Notes under the pieces: generated by a model
Told to the model about the DNA's origin: nothing
Seen by the model: the letters and a program-made list of their open reading frames with translations, nothing else
The model's database searches: none
Translations under genes and position numbers: made by a program
NCBI RefSeq assembly: GCF_004005375.1
Contig: NZ_RZUF01000011.1
Coordinates: forward strand, 62,001 to 126,000
Source: Rheinheimera sediminis
GTDB lineage: Bacteria > Pseudomonadota > Gammaproteobacteria > Enterobacterales > Alteromonadaceae
Reading direction: 5' to 3'
DNA: 64,000 nucleotides
In this document: positions 17,930 through 26,501 of the stretch, one piece after another
Numbering within the stretch: the stretch's first letter is position 1
Layout: each line of letters starts with the position of its first letter

Positions 17930-18721
17930 TTATTCGGCCGTGACTATTCGTTCTATGGTGTCGTCTGCTCTCAGAGTTAAAATTTCGCAGCCAGTCTCTG
18001 TGACGACAATAGTGTGTTCAAACTGCGCTGATAAACTACGATCTTTAGTCACAACCGTCCAGCCGTCTTTTAACAATTTACTATGACGCTCACCCGCATT
18101 GATCATAGGTTCTATCGTCAAACACATACCGGTTTTTAAGGTGTCACCTGTACCGGGGCGGCCATAATGCAGCACTTGTGGGTCTTCGTGGAATACCTGG
18201 CCTATGCCATGACCACAGTATTCACGCACTACTGAGTAGCTGTGTTTTTCGGCATGCTGCTGAATCACAAAACCTATATCACCTAAACGGGCACCGTTTT
18301 TCACTTTACGAATGCCCATATACAAGCATTCCTGAGTCACACGAATTAGCCGGTCAGCCATAATGCTTGGCTTACCTATTACAAACATTTTTGAGGTATC
18401 ACCGTGATAACCGTCTTTAATCACAGTGATATCGATGTTGATGATGTCACCTTCTTTGAGTTTTTTCTCATCAGACGGAATACCATGACAAATCACCTGA
18501 TTGACCGAAGTACAGATCGATTTTGGAAAGCCGTGGTAATTCAGTGGGGCAGGGATAGCCTGCTGCACATCGACAATATAATTGTGGCAAATGGTATTGA
18601 GCTCTTCGGTGGTGACACCGGCTTTGACGTATGGCTCAATCATCTCTAATACTTCGGCAGCTAATTTACCTGCCACACGCATTTTTTCGATCTGATCTGC
18701 TGTTTTAATAATCGCGGCCAT
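17930..18721 (-). CDS. map: Methionine aminopeptidase type I
   Basis: Start set at the ATG at 18721 (MAAIIKTADQIEKM), giving 263 aa as in E. coli Map (264); a frame to 18766 adds 15 unrelated residues. Metal ligands are recognisable: INIDITVIKDGYHGDTSKMF (two Asp), GHGIGQVFHE (His), TIEPMIN (Glu) and QFEHTIVVTETG (Glu). The enzyme removes initiator Met from nascent proteins. It is divergent from rpsB, with about 240 bases of shared regulatory DNA, the conserved gammaproteobacterial arrangement. Confidence 0.97.
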   Translation of the reverse strand: MAAIIKTADQIEKMRVAGKLAAEVLEMIEPYVKAGVTTEELNTICHNYIVDVQQAIPAPLNYHGFPKSICTSVNQVICHGIPSDEKKLKEGDIINIDITVIKDGYHGDTSKMFVIGKPSIMADRLIRVTQECLYMGIRKVKNGARLGDIGFVIQQHAEKHSYSVVREYCGHGIGQVFHEDPQVLHYGRPGTGDTLKTGMCLTIEPMINAGERHSKLLKDGWTVVTKDRSLSAQFEHTIVVTETGCEILTLRADDTIERIVTAE

Positions 18722-18755
18722 GCCATCTCTCTCTGCTGTAAAAATACACATTTCA

Positions 18756-18784
18756 TTGTGTTTCAAGGGTGCTTATGGTATAAA
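18756..18784 (+). promoter_or_regulatory. rpsB promoter with GC-rich discriminator
   Basis: TTGTGT (18756-18761) and TATAAA (18779-18784) are separated by 17 bases. GCGCGCC follows directly. A GC-rich discriminator is the hallmark of stringently controlled ribosomal promoters. It predicts a transcript start near 18791 and a leader of about 170 bases. Confidence 0.7.
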
Positions 18785-18880
18785 GCGCGCCGCGATTTGG
18801 CAAATCAGATTCTGCTAAAAACGCAAAACGCAGATTAAAACTGCAATTAACTAAACAACACACATACATCGACACATAAT

Positions 18881-18962
18881 CCGGGGTGCTGCAACTCATT
18901 GAGTTACGGTCGGTTTTATGGGATGTATGGAGGCCCAACCCCATTACTAAGGAATATTTATA
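18881..18962 (+). ncRNA. Ribosomal protein S2 (rpsB) leader, putative autoregulatory structure
   Basis: The leader holds the hairpin AACTC-att-GAGTT (18893-18905), then GGTCGGTTTTATGGGATGTA. GGGGT (18883-18887) can pair with ACCCC (18938-18942), enclosing the hairpin. Gammaproteobacterial rpsB-tsf operons are known to be repressed by S2 through a conserved structured leader. The position and layout fit this, but the fold was assessed only by eye. Confidence 0.55.
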
Positions 18963-19691
18963 ATGGCAAAAGTTTCTATGCGCGATATGCTCCAGGCGGG
19001 CGTACATTTCGGTCACCAAACACGTTACTGGAACCCAAAAATGAAGCCATTCATTTTCGGCGCTCGTAACCGTGTTCATATCATCAACCTGGAACAAACT
19101 GTTCCAATGATGAACGATGCTTTAGCTTTCATTCAGTCTGTTGCTGCTAAAAAAGGCAAAATCCTGTTTGTTGGTACTAAGCGCGCTGCCTCTGAAGCGA
19201 TCAAAGAAGCTGCTTCTCAAGTTGACCAGTACTATGTAAACCACCGTTGGTTAGGTGGCATGCTGACTAACTGGAAAACTGTTCGCCAGTCTATCAAGCG
19301 TTTAAAAGACCTGGAATCTCAAAGCCAGGACGGTACTTTCGACAAGCTGACTAAAAAAGAAGCTTTAGACCGTACCCGTGAAATGGACAAGCTGGAAAAA
19401 AGCTTAGGCGGTATCAAAGACATGGGCGGCTTGCCTGATGTTCTGTTTGTGATCGATGCTGACCACGAACACATTGCAATTAAAGAAGCCAACAACCTGG
19501 GTATCCCAGTTGTATCTATCGTTGATACTAACTCAGATCCTAAAGGTGTTGACTTTGTGATCCCTGGTAACGATGACGCTATCCGCGCTATCCAGTTATA
19601 CCTGGGCGCAGTCAATCAGGCCATCACTGAAGGCCGCAGCAAAAACATCGAAGTTCAGGCTGAATCTGAAAACTTCGTAGCTGCTGAGTAA
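18963..19691 (+). CDS. rpsB: 30S ribosomal protein S2
   Basis: 242 aa, essentially the E. coli S2 length (241). It starts [27 protein letters not shown], the family signature, and contains [19 protein letters not shown] and [20 protein letters not shown]2 joins the small subunit late, near S1. AAGGAA lies 8 bases upstream of the ATG at 18963. Codon use is strongly biased as expected for a highly expressed gene. It is first in the rpsB-tsf operon. Confidence 0.99.
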   Translation: MAKVSMRDMLQAGVHFGHQTRYWNPKMKPFIFGARNRVHIINLEQTVPMMNDALAFIQSVAAKKGKILFVGTKRAASEAIKEAASQVDQYYVNHRWLGGMLTNWKTVRQSIKRLKDLESQSQDGTFDKLTKKEALDRTREMDKLEKSLGGIKDMGGLPDVLFVIDADHEHIAIKEANNLGIPVVSIVDTNSDPKGVDFVIPGNDDAIRAIQLYLGAVNQAITEGRSKNIEVQAESENFVAAE

Positions 19692-19759
19692 TTGCATTGT
19701 CTCTGTAGCCTTGTCATCAGGGCTACATCTAGGACAGGTATAAAGCAGGTTTAAACATA

Positions 19760-19777
19760 CAGGGGCATTTGCCCCTG
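19760..19777 (+). terminator. Hairpin between rpsB and tsf (partial terminator/attenuator)
   Basis: CAGGGGCA and TGCCCCTG form a perfect 8-bp stem with a 2-nt loop, followed by TTTGT. The weak T run suggests partial termination that would set the rpsB to tsf ratio. Confidence 0.55.
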
Positions 19778-19811
19778 TTTGTCCACGAAAAAATTTTGCG
19801 AGGAACTCCCC

Positions 19812-20684
19812 ATGGCTGTAACTGCCGGTATGGTAAAAGAATTACGCGAGCGCACTGGCGCTGGCATGATGGACTGCAAAAAAGCTTTAGAAGAAACTGC
19901 AGGTGACATCGAAGGCGCAATCGAATTAATGCGTAAAAATGGTCAGGCTAAAGCTGCCAAGAAAGCTGGCCGTATCGCCGCTGAAGGTACTGTGATCACT
20001 CGCGTTGGTAACGGTTATGCTGTTGCAATCGAATTTAACTGTGAAACAGATTTCGTAGGTCGTGACGCGAGCTTCCTGGCTTTCGCTAACGCTGCTGCTG
20101 ATCTGGCTCACGCCAACAAACTGTTCACTGTAGAAGAGCTGTCTGCAGCTCAACTGGGCGACAGCACTGTTGAAGAAGCTCGCGCTACACTGGTGACTAA
20201 AATCGGTGAAAACATCAACATCCGTCGTATCTCTGTAGCTCAGGGTGACGTGATTGGTCAGTACACTCACTCAGGCCGTATCGGCGTGTTAGTGGTACTG
20301 GAAGGCGGTAACGAAGATATCGCTAAAGACGTTGCTATGCACGTTGCTGCGAACAACCCTTCATTCCTGACTCCAGAGTCAGTGCCAGCTGAAGTTGTTG
20401 CTAAAGAGCAGGAAATCCAGATCGAAATCGCTATCAACAGCGGCAAGCCAAAAGAAATCGCTGAGAAGATGGTTGCTGGTCGTATGACTAAGTTCACTGG
20501 CGAAGTTTCTTTAACTGGTCAGATGTTCGTAAAAGATCCGTCAATCACTACTGGTGATTTCCTGAAGCAAAACGGTGCTAAAGCTGTAAGCTACATCCGT
20601 TTAGAAGTTGGTGAAGGCATCGAAAAAGCCGAAACTGATTTCGCTGCTGAAGTTGCTGCGCAAATCGCTGCTGCTAAGAAGTAA
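19812..20684 (+). CDS. tsf: Translation elongation factor Ts
   Basis: The start is the ATG at 19812 ([26 protein letters not shown]), preceded by GAGGAA; a frame to 19779 is only leader. 290 aa. The N-terminal UBA-like segment and the TDFVGRD signature ([14 protein letters not shown]) that inserts into EF-Tu are clear. EF-Ts exchanges GDP on EF-Tu. It is downstream of rpsB and ends at a strong terminator. Confidence 0.99.
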   Translation: MAVTAGMVKELRERTGAGMMDCKKALEETAGDIEGAIELMRKNGQAKAAKKAGRIAAEGTVITRVGNGYAVAIEFNCETDFVGRDASFLAFANAAADLAHANKLFTVEELSAAQLGDSTVEEARATLVTKIGENINIRRISVAQGDVIGQYTHSGRIGVLVVLEGGNEDIAKDVAMHVAANNPSFLTPESVPAEVVAKEQEIQIEIAINSGKPKEIAEKMVAGRMTKFTGEVSLTGQMFVKDPSITTGDFLKQNGAKAVSYIRLEVGEGIEKAETDFAAEVAAQIAAAKK

Positions 20685-20722
20685 TTTACGCTTTAGCAAT
20701 GCTTTGAAACCAGCTAGAATAA

Positions 20723-20758
20723 CCGCGACCTGACCTTCGTCTGTCGCGGTTTTTTTTG
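20723..20758 (+). terminator. Intrinsic terminator after tsf
   Basis: CCGCGAC (20723-20729) pairs with GTCGCGG (20743-20749), followed by a run of nine T. It separates rpsB-tsf from pyrH. Confidence 0.88.
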
Positions 20759-20869
20759 TGTACAGTTTAGGCAATACGGCTGATTGTGTTAACCCAACAC
20801 GCTGTATAACCTGACAATATGCAAGTAATCGACAGTAAAGGTTATACCTTCCAGATAAATGAGGACCTC

Positions 20870-21607
20870 ATGAGCAATCCAAAACTCGCCTATAGAAGAA
20901 TTTTATTGAAACTCAGTGGTGAAGCCCTGATGGGTGAAGAAGGCTTTGGTATTGATCCTAAAGTGTTGGATCGGATGGCTCAGGAAATCAAAGAGCTGGT
21001 TGAGTTAGGTATTCAAGTCGCCATTGTTATAGGTGGCGGTAATATTTTTCGTGGTGAAGGCCTTGCCAAAGCAGGTATGAACCGTGTGGTCGGCGACCAT
21101 ATGGGCATGTTAGCTACAGTGATGAACGGTCTGGCGATGCGTGATGCGCTGCACCGTGCTTTTGTCAACGCTCGTTTGATGTCTGCCATCCCATTAAATG
21201 GTGTCTGTGACAATTACAGCTGGGCAGAAGCCATCAGTCTGTTAAAGTCTGGCCGCGTGGTCATTTTCTCTGCCGGTACTGGTAACCCGTTTTTCACTAC
21301 AGATTCAGCAGCCTGTTTACGGGGTATTGAAATCGAAGCCGATGCGGTTTTAAAAGCCACTAAAGTCGATGGTGTCTATTCCGCAGACCCGGTGAAAGAT
21401 CCTACAGCGACCCTGTACAGCAAATTAAGCTACACAGAAGTATTGGAAAAAGAATTAAAAGTGATGGATTTAGCGGCCTTTACCTTGGCCCGTGACCACA
21501 ATATGCAAATTCGTGTCTTCAATATGAACACGCCTGGCGCACTGAAACGTGTTGTGTTGGGTGAAGAAGAAGGCACAGTGATCGACCACGCTGAAAAATT
21601 ACAGTAA
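20870..21607 (+). CDS. pyrH: UMP kinase
   Basis: The start is set at the ATG at 20870 ([22 protein letters not shown]) because GAGGA lies 6 bases before it and the family begins here; a frame to 20819 is open but unsupported. 245 aa (E. coli 241). Visible are the amino-acid-kinase loops [21 protein letters not shown] and [14 protein letters not shown]. PyrH makes UDP from UMP. It sits between tsf and frr as in most gammaproteobacteria. Confidence 0.98.
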   Translation: MSNPKLAYRRILLKLSGEALMGEEGFGIDPKVLDRMAQEIKELVELGIQVAIVIGGGNIFRGEGLAKAGMNRVVGDHMGMLATVMNGLAMRDALHRAFVNARLMSAIPLNGVCDNYSWAEAISLLKSGRVVIFSAGTGNPFFTTDSAACLRGIEIEADAVLKATKVDGVYSADPVKDPTATLYSKLSYTEVLEKELKVMDLAAFTLARDHNMQIRVFNMNTPGALKRVVLGEEEGTVIDHAEKLQ

Positions 21608-21651
21608 ACTAACTGCCACTTTTTTGGTGTAGCAAAAAAAGGATAGCCAAA

Positions 21652-22209
21652 GTGATTAACGATATTCTGAAAGACAGCAAAACCCGGATGGAAAAAAGCG
21701 TTGATGCGCTGAAAAACCAATTGTCCAAGATCCGTACCGGTCGTGCTCACCCAAGTTTATTAGACGGCATTCAGGTGTCTTATTACGGTGCGAACACACC
21801 ATTACGTCAGGTGGCTAACGTGTCTGTAGAAGACGCCCGCACTCTGAGCATCAGTGTGTTTGATAAAACACTGGTTCAGCCTGTTGAAAAAGCCATTATG
21901 CAGTCTGATTTAGGTTTAAACCCTATGAGTGCTGGCACTACTATTCGGGTACCTTTGCCTCCATTGACCGAAGAGCGTCGTCGCGATTTAGTCAAAGTAG
22001 TGCGTAACGAAGCTGAAGGTGCTCGTGTTGCTGTACGTAATATTCGTCGTGACGCTAATGCTGACTTGAAATCTTTATTAAAAGATAAAGAAATTGGTGA
22101 AGACGATGAGCGTAAAGCTGTAGACGAAGTGCAGAAACTAACAGATGCTTTTGTGAAGAAAGTGGATGAAGTTTTAGCAGACAAAGAAAAAGAGTTGATG
22201 GAAGTTTAA
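21652..22209 (+). CDS. frr: Ribosome recycling factor
   Basis: 185 aa, the universal length. It starts at GTG 21652 ([21 protein letters not shown]) with AGGA about 8 bases upstream. Family motifs are [20 protein letters not shown] and the C-terminal [25 protein letters not shown] releases ribosomes from mRNA after termination together with EF-G. An A/T-rich CTTTTTTG/CAAAAAAAG stem precedes the ribosome-binding site in the pyrH-frr gap. Confidence 0.98.
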   Translation: MINDILKDSKTRMEKSVDALKNQLSKIRTGRAHPSLLDGIQVSYYGANTPLRQVANVSVEDARTLSISVFDKTLVQPVEKAIMQSDLGLNPMSAGTTIRVPLPPLTEERRRDLVKVVRNEAEGARVAVRNIRRDANADLKSLLKDKEIGEDDERKAVDEVQKLTDAFVKKVDEVLADKEKELMEV

Positions 22210-22235
22210 TCAACTCCGCCTGATTAGGGAAATAG

Positions 22236-22267
22236 CGCCGTGTAGGGTATACTTCGCGGCGTTTTTT
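22236..22267 (+). terminator. Weak terminator-like hairpin after frr
   Basis: CGCCG (22236-22240) can pair with CGGCG (22257-22261), followed by six T. The loop contains TGTAGGGTATACT, which could instead be an extended -10 for the uppS operon. Confidence 0.4.
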
Positions 22268-22292
22268 ATTATTGTGACAAGGTCAGATTCAG

Positions 22293-23060
22293 ATGACAGA
22301 AGTGCAAACCGCGTTACATAACGCGTTGCCACAACATGTCGCCATTATCATGGACGGCAACGGACGCTGGGCTGAACGGCAGGGTAGGCCTCGGGTATGG
22401 GGTCATAAAAAAGGCGTTGACGCAGTGCGTCGTGCAGTGAGCTTTTGCCGTAAATTAGGTATCCAGTCTCTTACCTTATTTGCTTTTAGCAGCGAAAACT
22501 GGCGTCGTCCTGAAGACGAAGTCAGTGGTCTGATGCAATTGTTTTTGTTGGTTTTACAGCAGGAAGTTAAAACTCTGCACAAGAATAATGTACGGCTAAA
22601 TATTATTGGAGATTTGTCTCCTTTTAGCGACAAACTCAAACAACATATTAAAGAGGCGCAACAGCTTACAGCTCAGAATACAGCTTTGACTCTTAATGTT
22701 GCAGCCAACTATGGCGGACGTTGGGATATAGTGCAGGCAGCGCAGCGTTTGGCTCAGAAAGTAGCTGATGGTCAGATGACGGCTGCACAAATTGACGAAC
22801 AAGAGTTATCTGGATACATGCAAATGCACGATCAACCGGAATTGGATCTGATGATTCGTACCGGTGGCGATGTACGCATCAGTAACTTTTTGTTGTGGCA
22901 AGCTGCTTATGCTGAGTTCTGGTTTACCGAAACTTTATGGCCTGATTTTGATGAGCAGGTATTTTCGGAAGCTTTGGCAACTTACGCCAGTAGAGAACGG
23001 CGTTTTGGTTGTACCGGAGCACAGATCCGTGAGCTGGCAATGCGTCCGACACAAGGATAA
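22293..23060 (+). CDS. uppS: Undecaprenyl diphosphate synthase (cis-prenyltransferase)
   Basis: 255 aa. The catalytic [24 protein letters not shown] has Asp21, then [11 protein letters not shown] and the C-terminal [24 protein letters not shown] are diagnostic. It makes C55 undecaprenyl diphosphate for peptidoglycan and O-antigen carriers. In this genome the order is frr-uppS-cdsA-dxr-rseP, as in Shewanella, Vibrio and Pseudomonas; in E. coli dxr precedes uppS. Confidence 0.98.
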   Translation: MTEVQTALHNALPQHVAIIMDGNGRWAERQGRPRVWGHKKGVDAVRRAVSFCRKLGIQSLTLFAFSSENWRRPEDEVSGLMQLFLLVLQQEVKTLHKNNVRLNIIGDLSPFSDKLKQHIKEAQQLTAQNTALTLNVAANYGGRWDIVQAAQRLAQKVADGQMTAAQIDEQELSGYMQMHDQPELDLMIRTGGDVRISNFLLWQAAYAEFWFTETLWPDFDEQVFSEALATYASRERRFGCTGAQIRELAMRPTQG

Positions 23061-23065
23061 CCAAT

Positions 23066-23929
23066 TTGTTTAAGCAACGAGTTATTACAGCCCTAATCAT
23101 GGCGCCGCTTGCGTTAGCCGCAGTCTTTTTTCTTCCTTTGCATTATTTTGCGATCTTTATTGCCTCAGCTTTTTTAATTGGCGCCTGGGAGTGGAGCTTG
23201 TTTTGTGGCTACAGCACTAAGTTGAGTCAATACAGCTTTGTCTCTGTGATTGCTGCGAGTATGATGCTGATTTATGGACAATTGCCTGATACGGCCTACT
23301 GGCCAGTGCAGCAAGATATGCTAAGCAATAGCCTTTTAGCTATAGGCGTTGGTTGGTGGCTGATTGCTGTGCTTCTGGTATTAAGTTATCCACGAAGCAG
23401 TCAAAGCTGGTCTAAGGGGCATATACGCCGTGCGGTGATGGGTTGGTTAACTTTAGTTCCGGCCTGGACAGCCTTATTGTTAATACGTTCTGTGGATTTT
23501 CATCAATCCAGTTACACCGGCGCCTGGTTGATTTGCTTGTTACTTGGAATCGTCTGGGCTGCTGATATCGGCGGTTATTTTATTGGCAAACCTTTTGGCA
23601 AACGTAAACTGTTGCCCGCTGTCAGTCCGGGAAAAACCCTGGAGGGTATGTTAGGTGGTGTTGGTTTTGTCATGCTGCTGGTCACTGCTGTAGCTTATTA
23701 CCATGGTTTTCCAGAAGAGGTTGCCACCTGGTATTTGGCGGCATTAGTACTGACGGTGTTATCTGTGTTTGGCGATTTAAGCGAAAGCATGTTTAAACGA
23801 GTGGCTGGGTTAAAAGACAGCGGCTCTATTATTCCCGGTCATGGTGGAATTTTAGACCGTATTGATAGTCTGACGGCCACAGCACCCTTATACGCAGTTT
23901 TAGTTGCGCTGCTTGGAGGTTTCGCGTAA
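23066..23929 (+). CDS. cdsA: Phosphatidate cytidylyltransferase
   Basis: 287 aa with about eight membrane helices. The CDP-DG synthase signature is at residues 241-268 (SMFKRVAGLKDSGSIIPGHG, then GILDRID). It converts phosphatidic acid to CDP-diacylglycerol in the inner membrane. The start is TTG at 23066, with AAGGA spaced 6 bases from it. The stop overlaps the dxr ATG (TAATG). Confidence 0.97.
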   Translation: MFKQRVITALIMAPLALAAVFFLPLHYFAIFIASAFLIGAWEWSLFCGYSTKLSQYSFVSVIAASMMLIYGQLPDTAYWPVQQDMLSNSLLAIGVGWWLIAVLLVLSYPRSSQSWSKGHIRRAVMGWLTLVPAWTALLLIRSVDFHQSSYTGAWLICLLLGIVWAADIGGYFIGKPFGKRKLLPAVSPGKTLEGMLGGVGFVMLLVTAVAYYHGFPEEVATWYLAALVLTVLSVFGDLSESMFKRVAGLKDSGSIIPGHGGILDRIDSLTATAPLYAVLVALLGGFA

Positions 23930-25122
23930 TGCGGACGCTGGTGATCCTCGGGGCAACAGGCTCAATTGGTTGCAATACTTTGGATGTAGTGGCTATGTAT
24001 CCTGATGATTATCAGGTACTGGGTCTGACCGGAGCCACCCAGGTCGATAAACTATTTGCTCAAATTCAGCGCTTTAAACCCCGATATGCAGTGATGACAG
24101 ACGTGCAGGCTGCGAATGCATTAAAGCAGTTGGTCAAAGAGGCCGGGATTGATACTGAAGTTTGGGCAGGGGCTCAAGCACTTTGTGATTTGGCTGCTGA
24201 TCCTGATGCTGACATAGTGATGGCCGCTATTGTCGGAGCTGCAGGTTTATTGCCCACACTGGCTGCCGTTGAACAAGGCAAAACCGTATTGCTGGCGAAT
24301 AAAGAAGCGCTGGTGATGAGTGGTGAGCTTTTTATCAACAAAGTACAACAGCATGGCGCTACTTTGTTGCCTATTGATAGCGAACACAATGCTATTTTCC
24401 AGTGTCTACCTGCTGCTTTACAGCAAAATACCGCAACGCAAACCTTATCTGACTACGGTATCAGTAAACTACTACTGACTGGCAGTGGCGGTCCTTTTTT
24501 ACGTAAGTCGCTGAGCGAATTCTCAAGCATCACCCCTGCTCAGGCGGTAGCGCATCCAAACTGGGTAATGGGACAGAAAATATCAGTCGACAGTGCCACT
24601 ATGATGAATAAAGGCTTGGAGTTTATTGAAGCCCGCTGGTTGTTTAACTGCGCTGCTGACGATATTCAGGTGGTGATCCATCCGCAAAGTATTATTCATT
24701 CGATGGTGCAATACACAGACGGTTCTGTTTTGGCGCAATTGGGCCAGCCGGATATGCGAACTCCCATAGCCCATGCGCTTGCTTTCCCCGGACGGATCCA
24801 GACCAATGTGAAGCCTCTGAACTTTTTTGAACTCGCGGACTTTAGTTTCTCGAAACCAGAGCCTGGCCGTTACCCTAATTTATATCTGGCAATAGCGGCT
24901 TGTGGCTATGGTCAGGGTGCAACAACAGCATTAAACGCAGCCAACGAAATCACAGTAGCGGCTTTCTTAGCGGGACAGATCCGCTTTACCGATATAGCAT
25001 CTCTGAACGAAAAAGCATTAGAGCGTTTTGCCAGCCTGAAAGCGCCTGATTTACCGAGTATTTTGGCATTGGATCAAGAAGCCAGAATATACATGCAAGA
25101 CCAACTGAAGAAGGTGGATTAA
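23929..25122 (+). CDS. dxr: 1-deoxy-D-xylulose 5-phosphate reductoisomerase
   Basis: 397 aa (E. coli 398). The N-terminal NADPH loop is GATGSIGCNTLDVV (8-21); the metal and substrate region is LLANKEALVMSGELF followed by PIDSEHNAIFQCLP; NKGLEFIEARWLF is also present. It catalyses the first committed step of the MEP isoprenoid pathway and feeds uppS upstream. It is coupled to cdsA and rseP by one-base overlaps at both ends. Confidence 0.98.
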   Translation: MRTLVILGATGSIGCNTLDVVAMYPDDYQVLGLTGATQVDKLFAQIQRFKPRYAVMTDVQAANALKQLVKEAGIDTEVWAGAQALCDLAADPDADIVMAAIVGAAGLLPTLAAVEQGKTVLLANKEALVMSGELFINKVQQHGATLLPIDSEHNAIFQCLPAALQQNTATQTLSDYGISKLLLTGSGGPFLRKSLSEFSSITPAQAVAHPNWVMGQKISVDSATMMNKGLEFIEARWLFNCAADDIQVVIHPQSIIHSMVQYTDGSVLAQLGQPDMRTPIAHALAFPGRIQTNVKPLNFFELADFSFSKPEPGRYPNLYLAIAACGYGQGATTALNAANEITVAAFLAGQIRFTDIASLNEKALERFASLKAPDLPSILALDQEARIYMQDQLKKVD

Positions 25123-26474
25123 TGTCGGGTTTTGTTTGGAATTCAATCAGTTTTGTTGTCGCTATTGGCCTGTTGGTGACAGTGCACGAATTTGGCCACT
25201 TCTGGGTGGCTCGCAAAAACAATGTGTTGGTCAAACGTTTTTCAATAGGTTTTGGTAAAGCACTATTCAGCTGGCGAGATAAACAGGGCACAGAATTTGT
25301 GATTGCCATGATCCCATTGGGCGGTTATGTCAGCATGCTGGATGAGCGGATTGATCCTATATTGCCCCAACATAAAAATTTAAGTTTTAATAGCAAAACT
25401 GTAGGCCAACGCATGGCTATTATTGCCGCAGGCCCAGTAGCTAACTTTTTGTTCGCTATCCTGCTTTTGTGGGGCATGTATCTGATAGGTGTGCCAAATA
25501 TCAAACCTATGATAGGACAGGTTACGGCAGAATCCATTGCTGCTAAAGCCGGTGTCCCGGCCAATGTTCAGATCACAGCTATTGACGGCGAAGCTGTAGA
25601 AGATTGGCGTGCTATTAGTTTATTGTTGGTTGAACATGTAGGTCGCTCTGCAGTTGATATTACTGTGCAGCAACTGGAAGGTAGTGATCAAAGTTATCAG
25701 TTGGATTTGACCGACTGGGTTTTTGATCCTGATACACAGAGTATATTTGGCAGCTTGGGTCTAGAGCCACTGCGGCCGCAAGTGTTGAACGAGATCAGTC
25801 ACATTCAGGCTGGCTCAGCAGCTGAAACTGCGGGTTTACAGTTAGGAGATACCTTGCTTTCAGTCGATGGCAAACTGGTAGAGGACTGGAACTCAGTGGT
25901 GACCTTAGTGCAGAACAGCCCAGAACAACAGCTGCTGTTTGGTATTGAGCGCGCTGGAAGGCCAATGGATATTCTGGTAACACCACAAAGCCGTGAAACT
26001 GCAGATGGTTTTCATCAGGGATACCTGGGAGTCAGTCCAAAAGTATTACCCTGGCCTGAACATTTATTGTTCACTCAGCAATATGGCCCTGTACAGGCGG
26101 CCTGGGTTGGGGTAGAAAAGACCTGGCAATTGGTGCGATTAAGCTTCTCGATGATTGGAAAATTCATTTTTGGTGATATTTCTGTCAAACATTTAAGCGG
26201 TCCAATTTCAATAGCACAAGGCGCTGGAAGCAGCGCAGATATTGGCTTGATTGCCTTTATTTCCTTTTTAGCACTGATTAGCGTCAACCTTGGGGTGATA
26301 AATTTACTGCCTCTGCCTATTTTGGATGGTGGCCATTTAATGTATCTTGTGCTGGAACTAATACGCGGCAAACCTGTCTCTGAGAAGGCGCAGGAGCTGG
26401 GTTTCCGGATCGGAGCTCTGTTGCTGCTGACATTAATGGGAATTGCGCTGCTCAACGATATTTCTCGTTTGTAA
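25122..26474 (+). CDS. rseP: RIP metalloprotease RseP
   Basis: 450 aa, the same as E. coli RseP. The zinc motif HEFGH is at 22-26 in the first membrane helix. Two PDZ domains occupy about 125-300 (SIAAKAGVPANVQITAIDGE and GSAAETAGLQLGDTLLSVDG). The third zinc ligand region is LLPLPILDGGHLMY near 392-405. RseP cleaves RseA inside the membrane to release sigma E and clears signal peptides. It is adjacent to bamA, whose folding stress feeds that pathway. Confidence 0.98.
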   Translation: MSGFVWNSISFVVAIGLLVTVHEFGHFWVARKNNVLVKRFSIGFGKALFSWRDKQGTEFVIAMIPLGGYVSMLDERIDPILPQHKNLSFNSKTVGQRMAIIAAGPVANFLFAILLLWGMYLIGVPNIKPMIGQVTAESIAAKAGVPANVQITAIDGEAVEDWRAISLLLVEHVGRSAVDITVQQLEGSDQSYQLDLTDWVFDPDTQSIFGSLGLEPLRPQVLNEISHIQAGSAAETAGLQLGDTLLSVDGKLVEDWNSVVTLVQNSPEQQLLFGIERAGRPMDILVTPQSRETADGFHQGYLGVSPKVLPWPEHLLFTQQYGPVQAAWVGVEKTWQLVRLSFSMIGKFIFGDISVKHLSGPISIAQGAGSSADIGLIAFISFLALISVNLGVINLLPLPILDGGHLMYLVLELIRGKPVSEKAQELGFRIGALLLLTLMGIALLNDISRL

Positions 26475-26501
26475 TAAACTAATCAAAAGTAGTCCAAAAC
26501 A

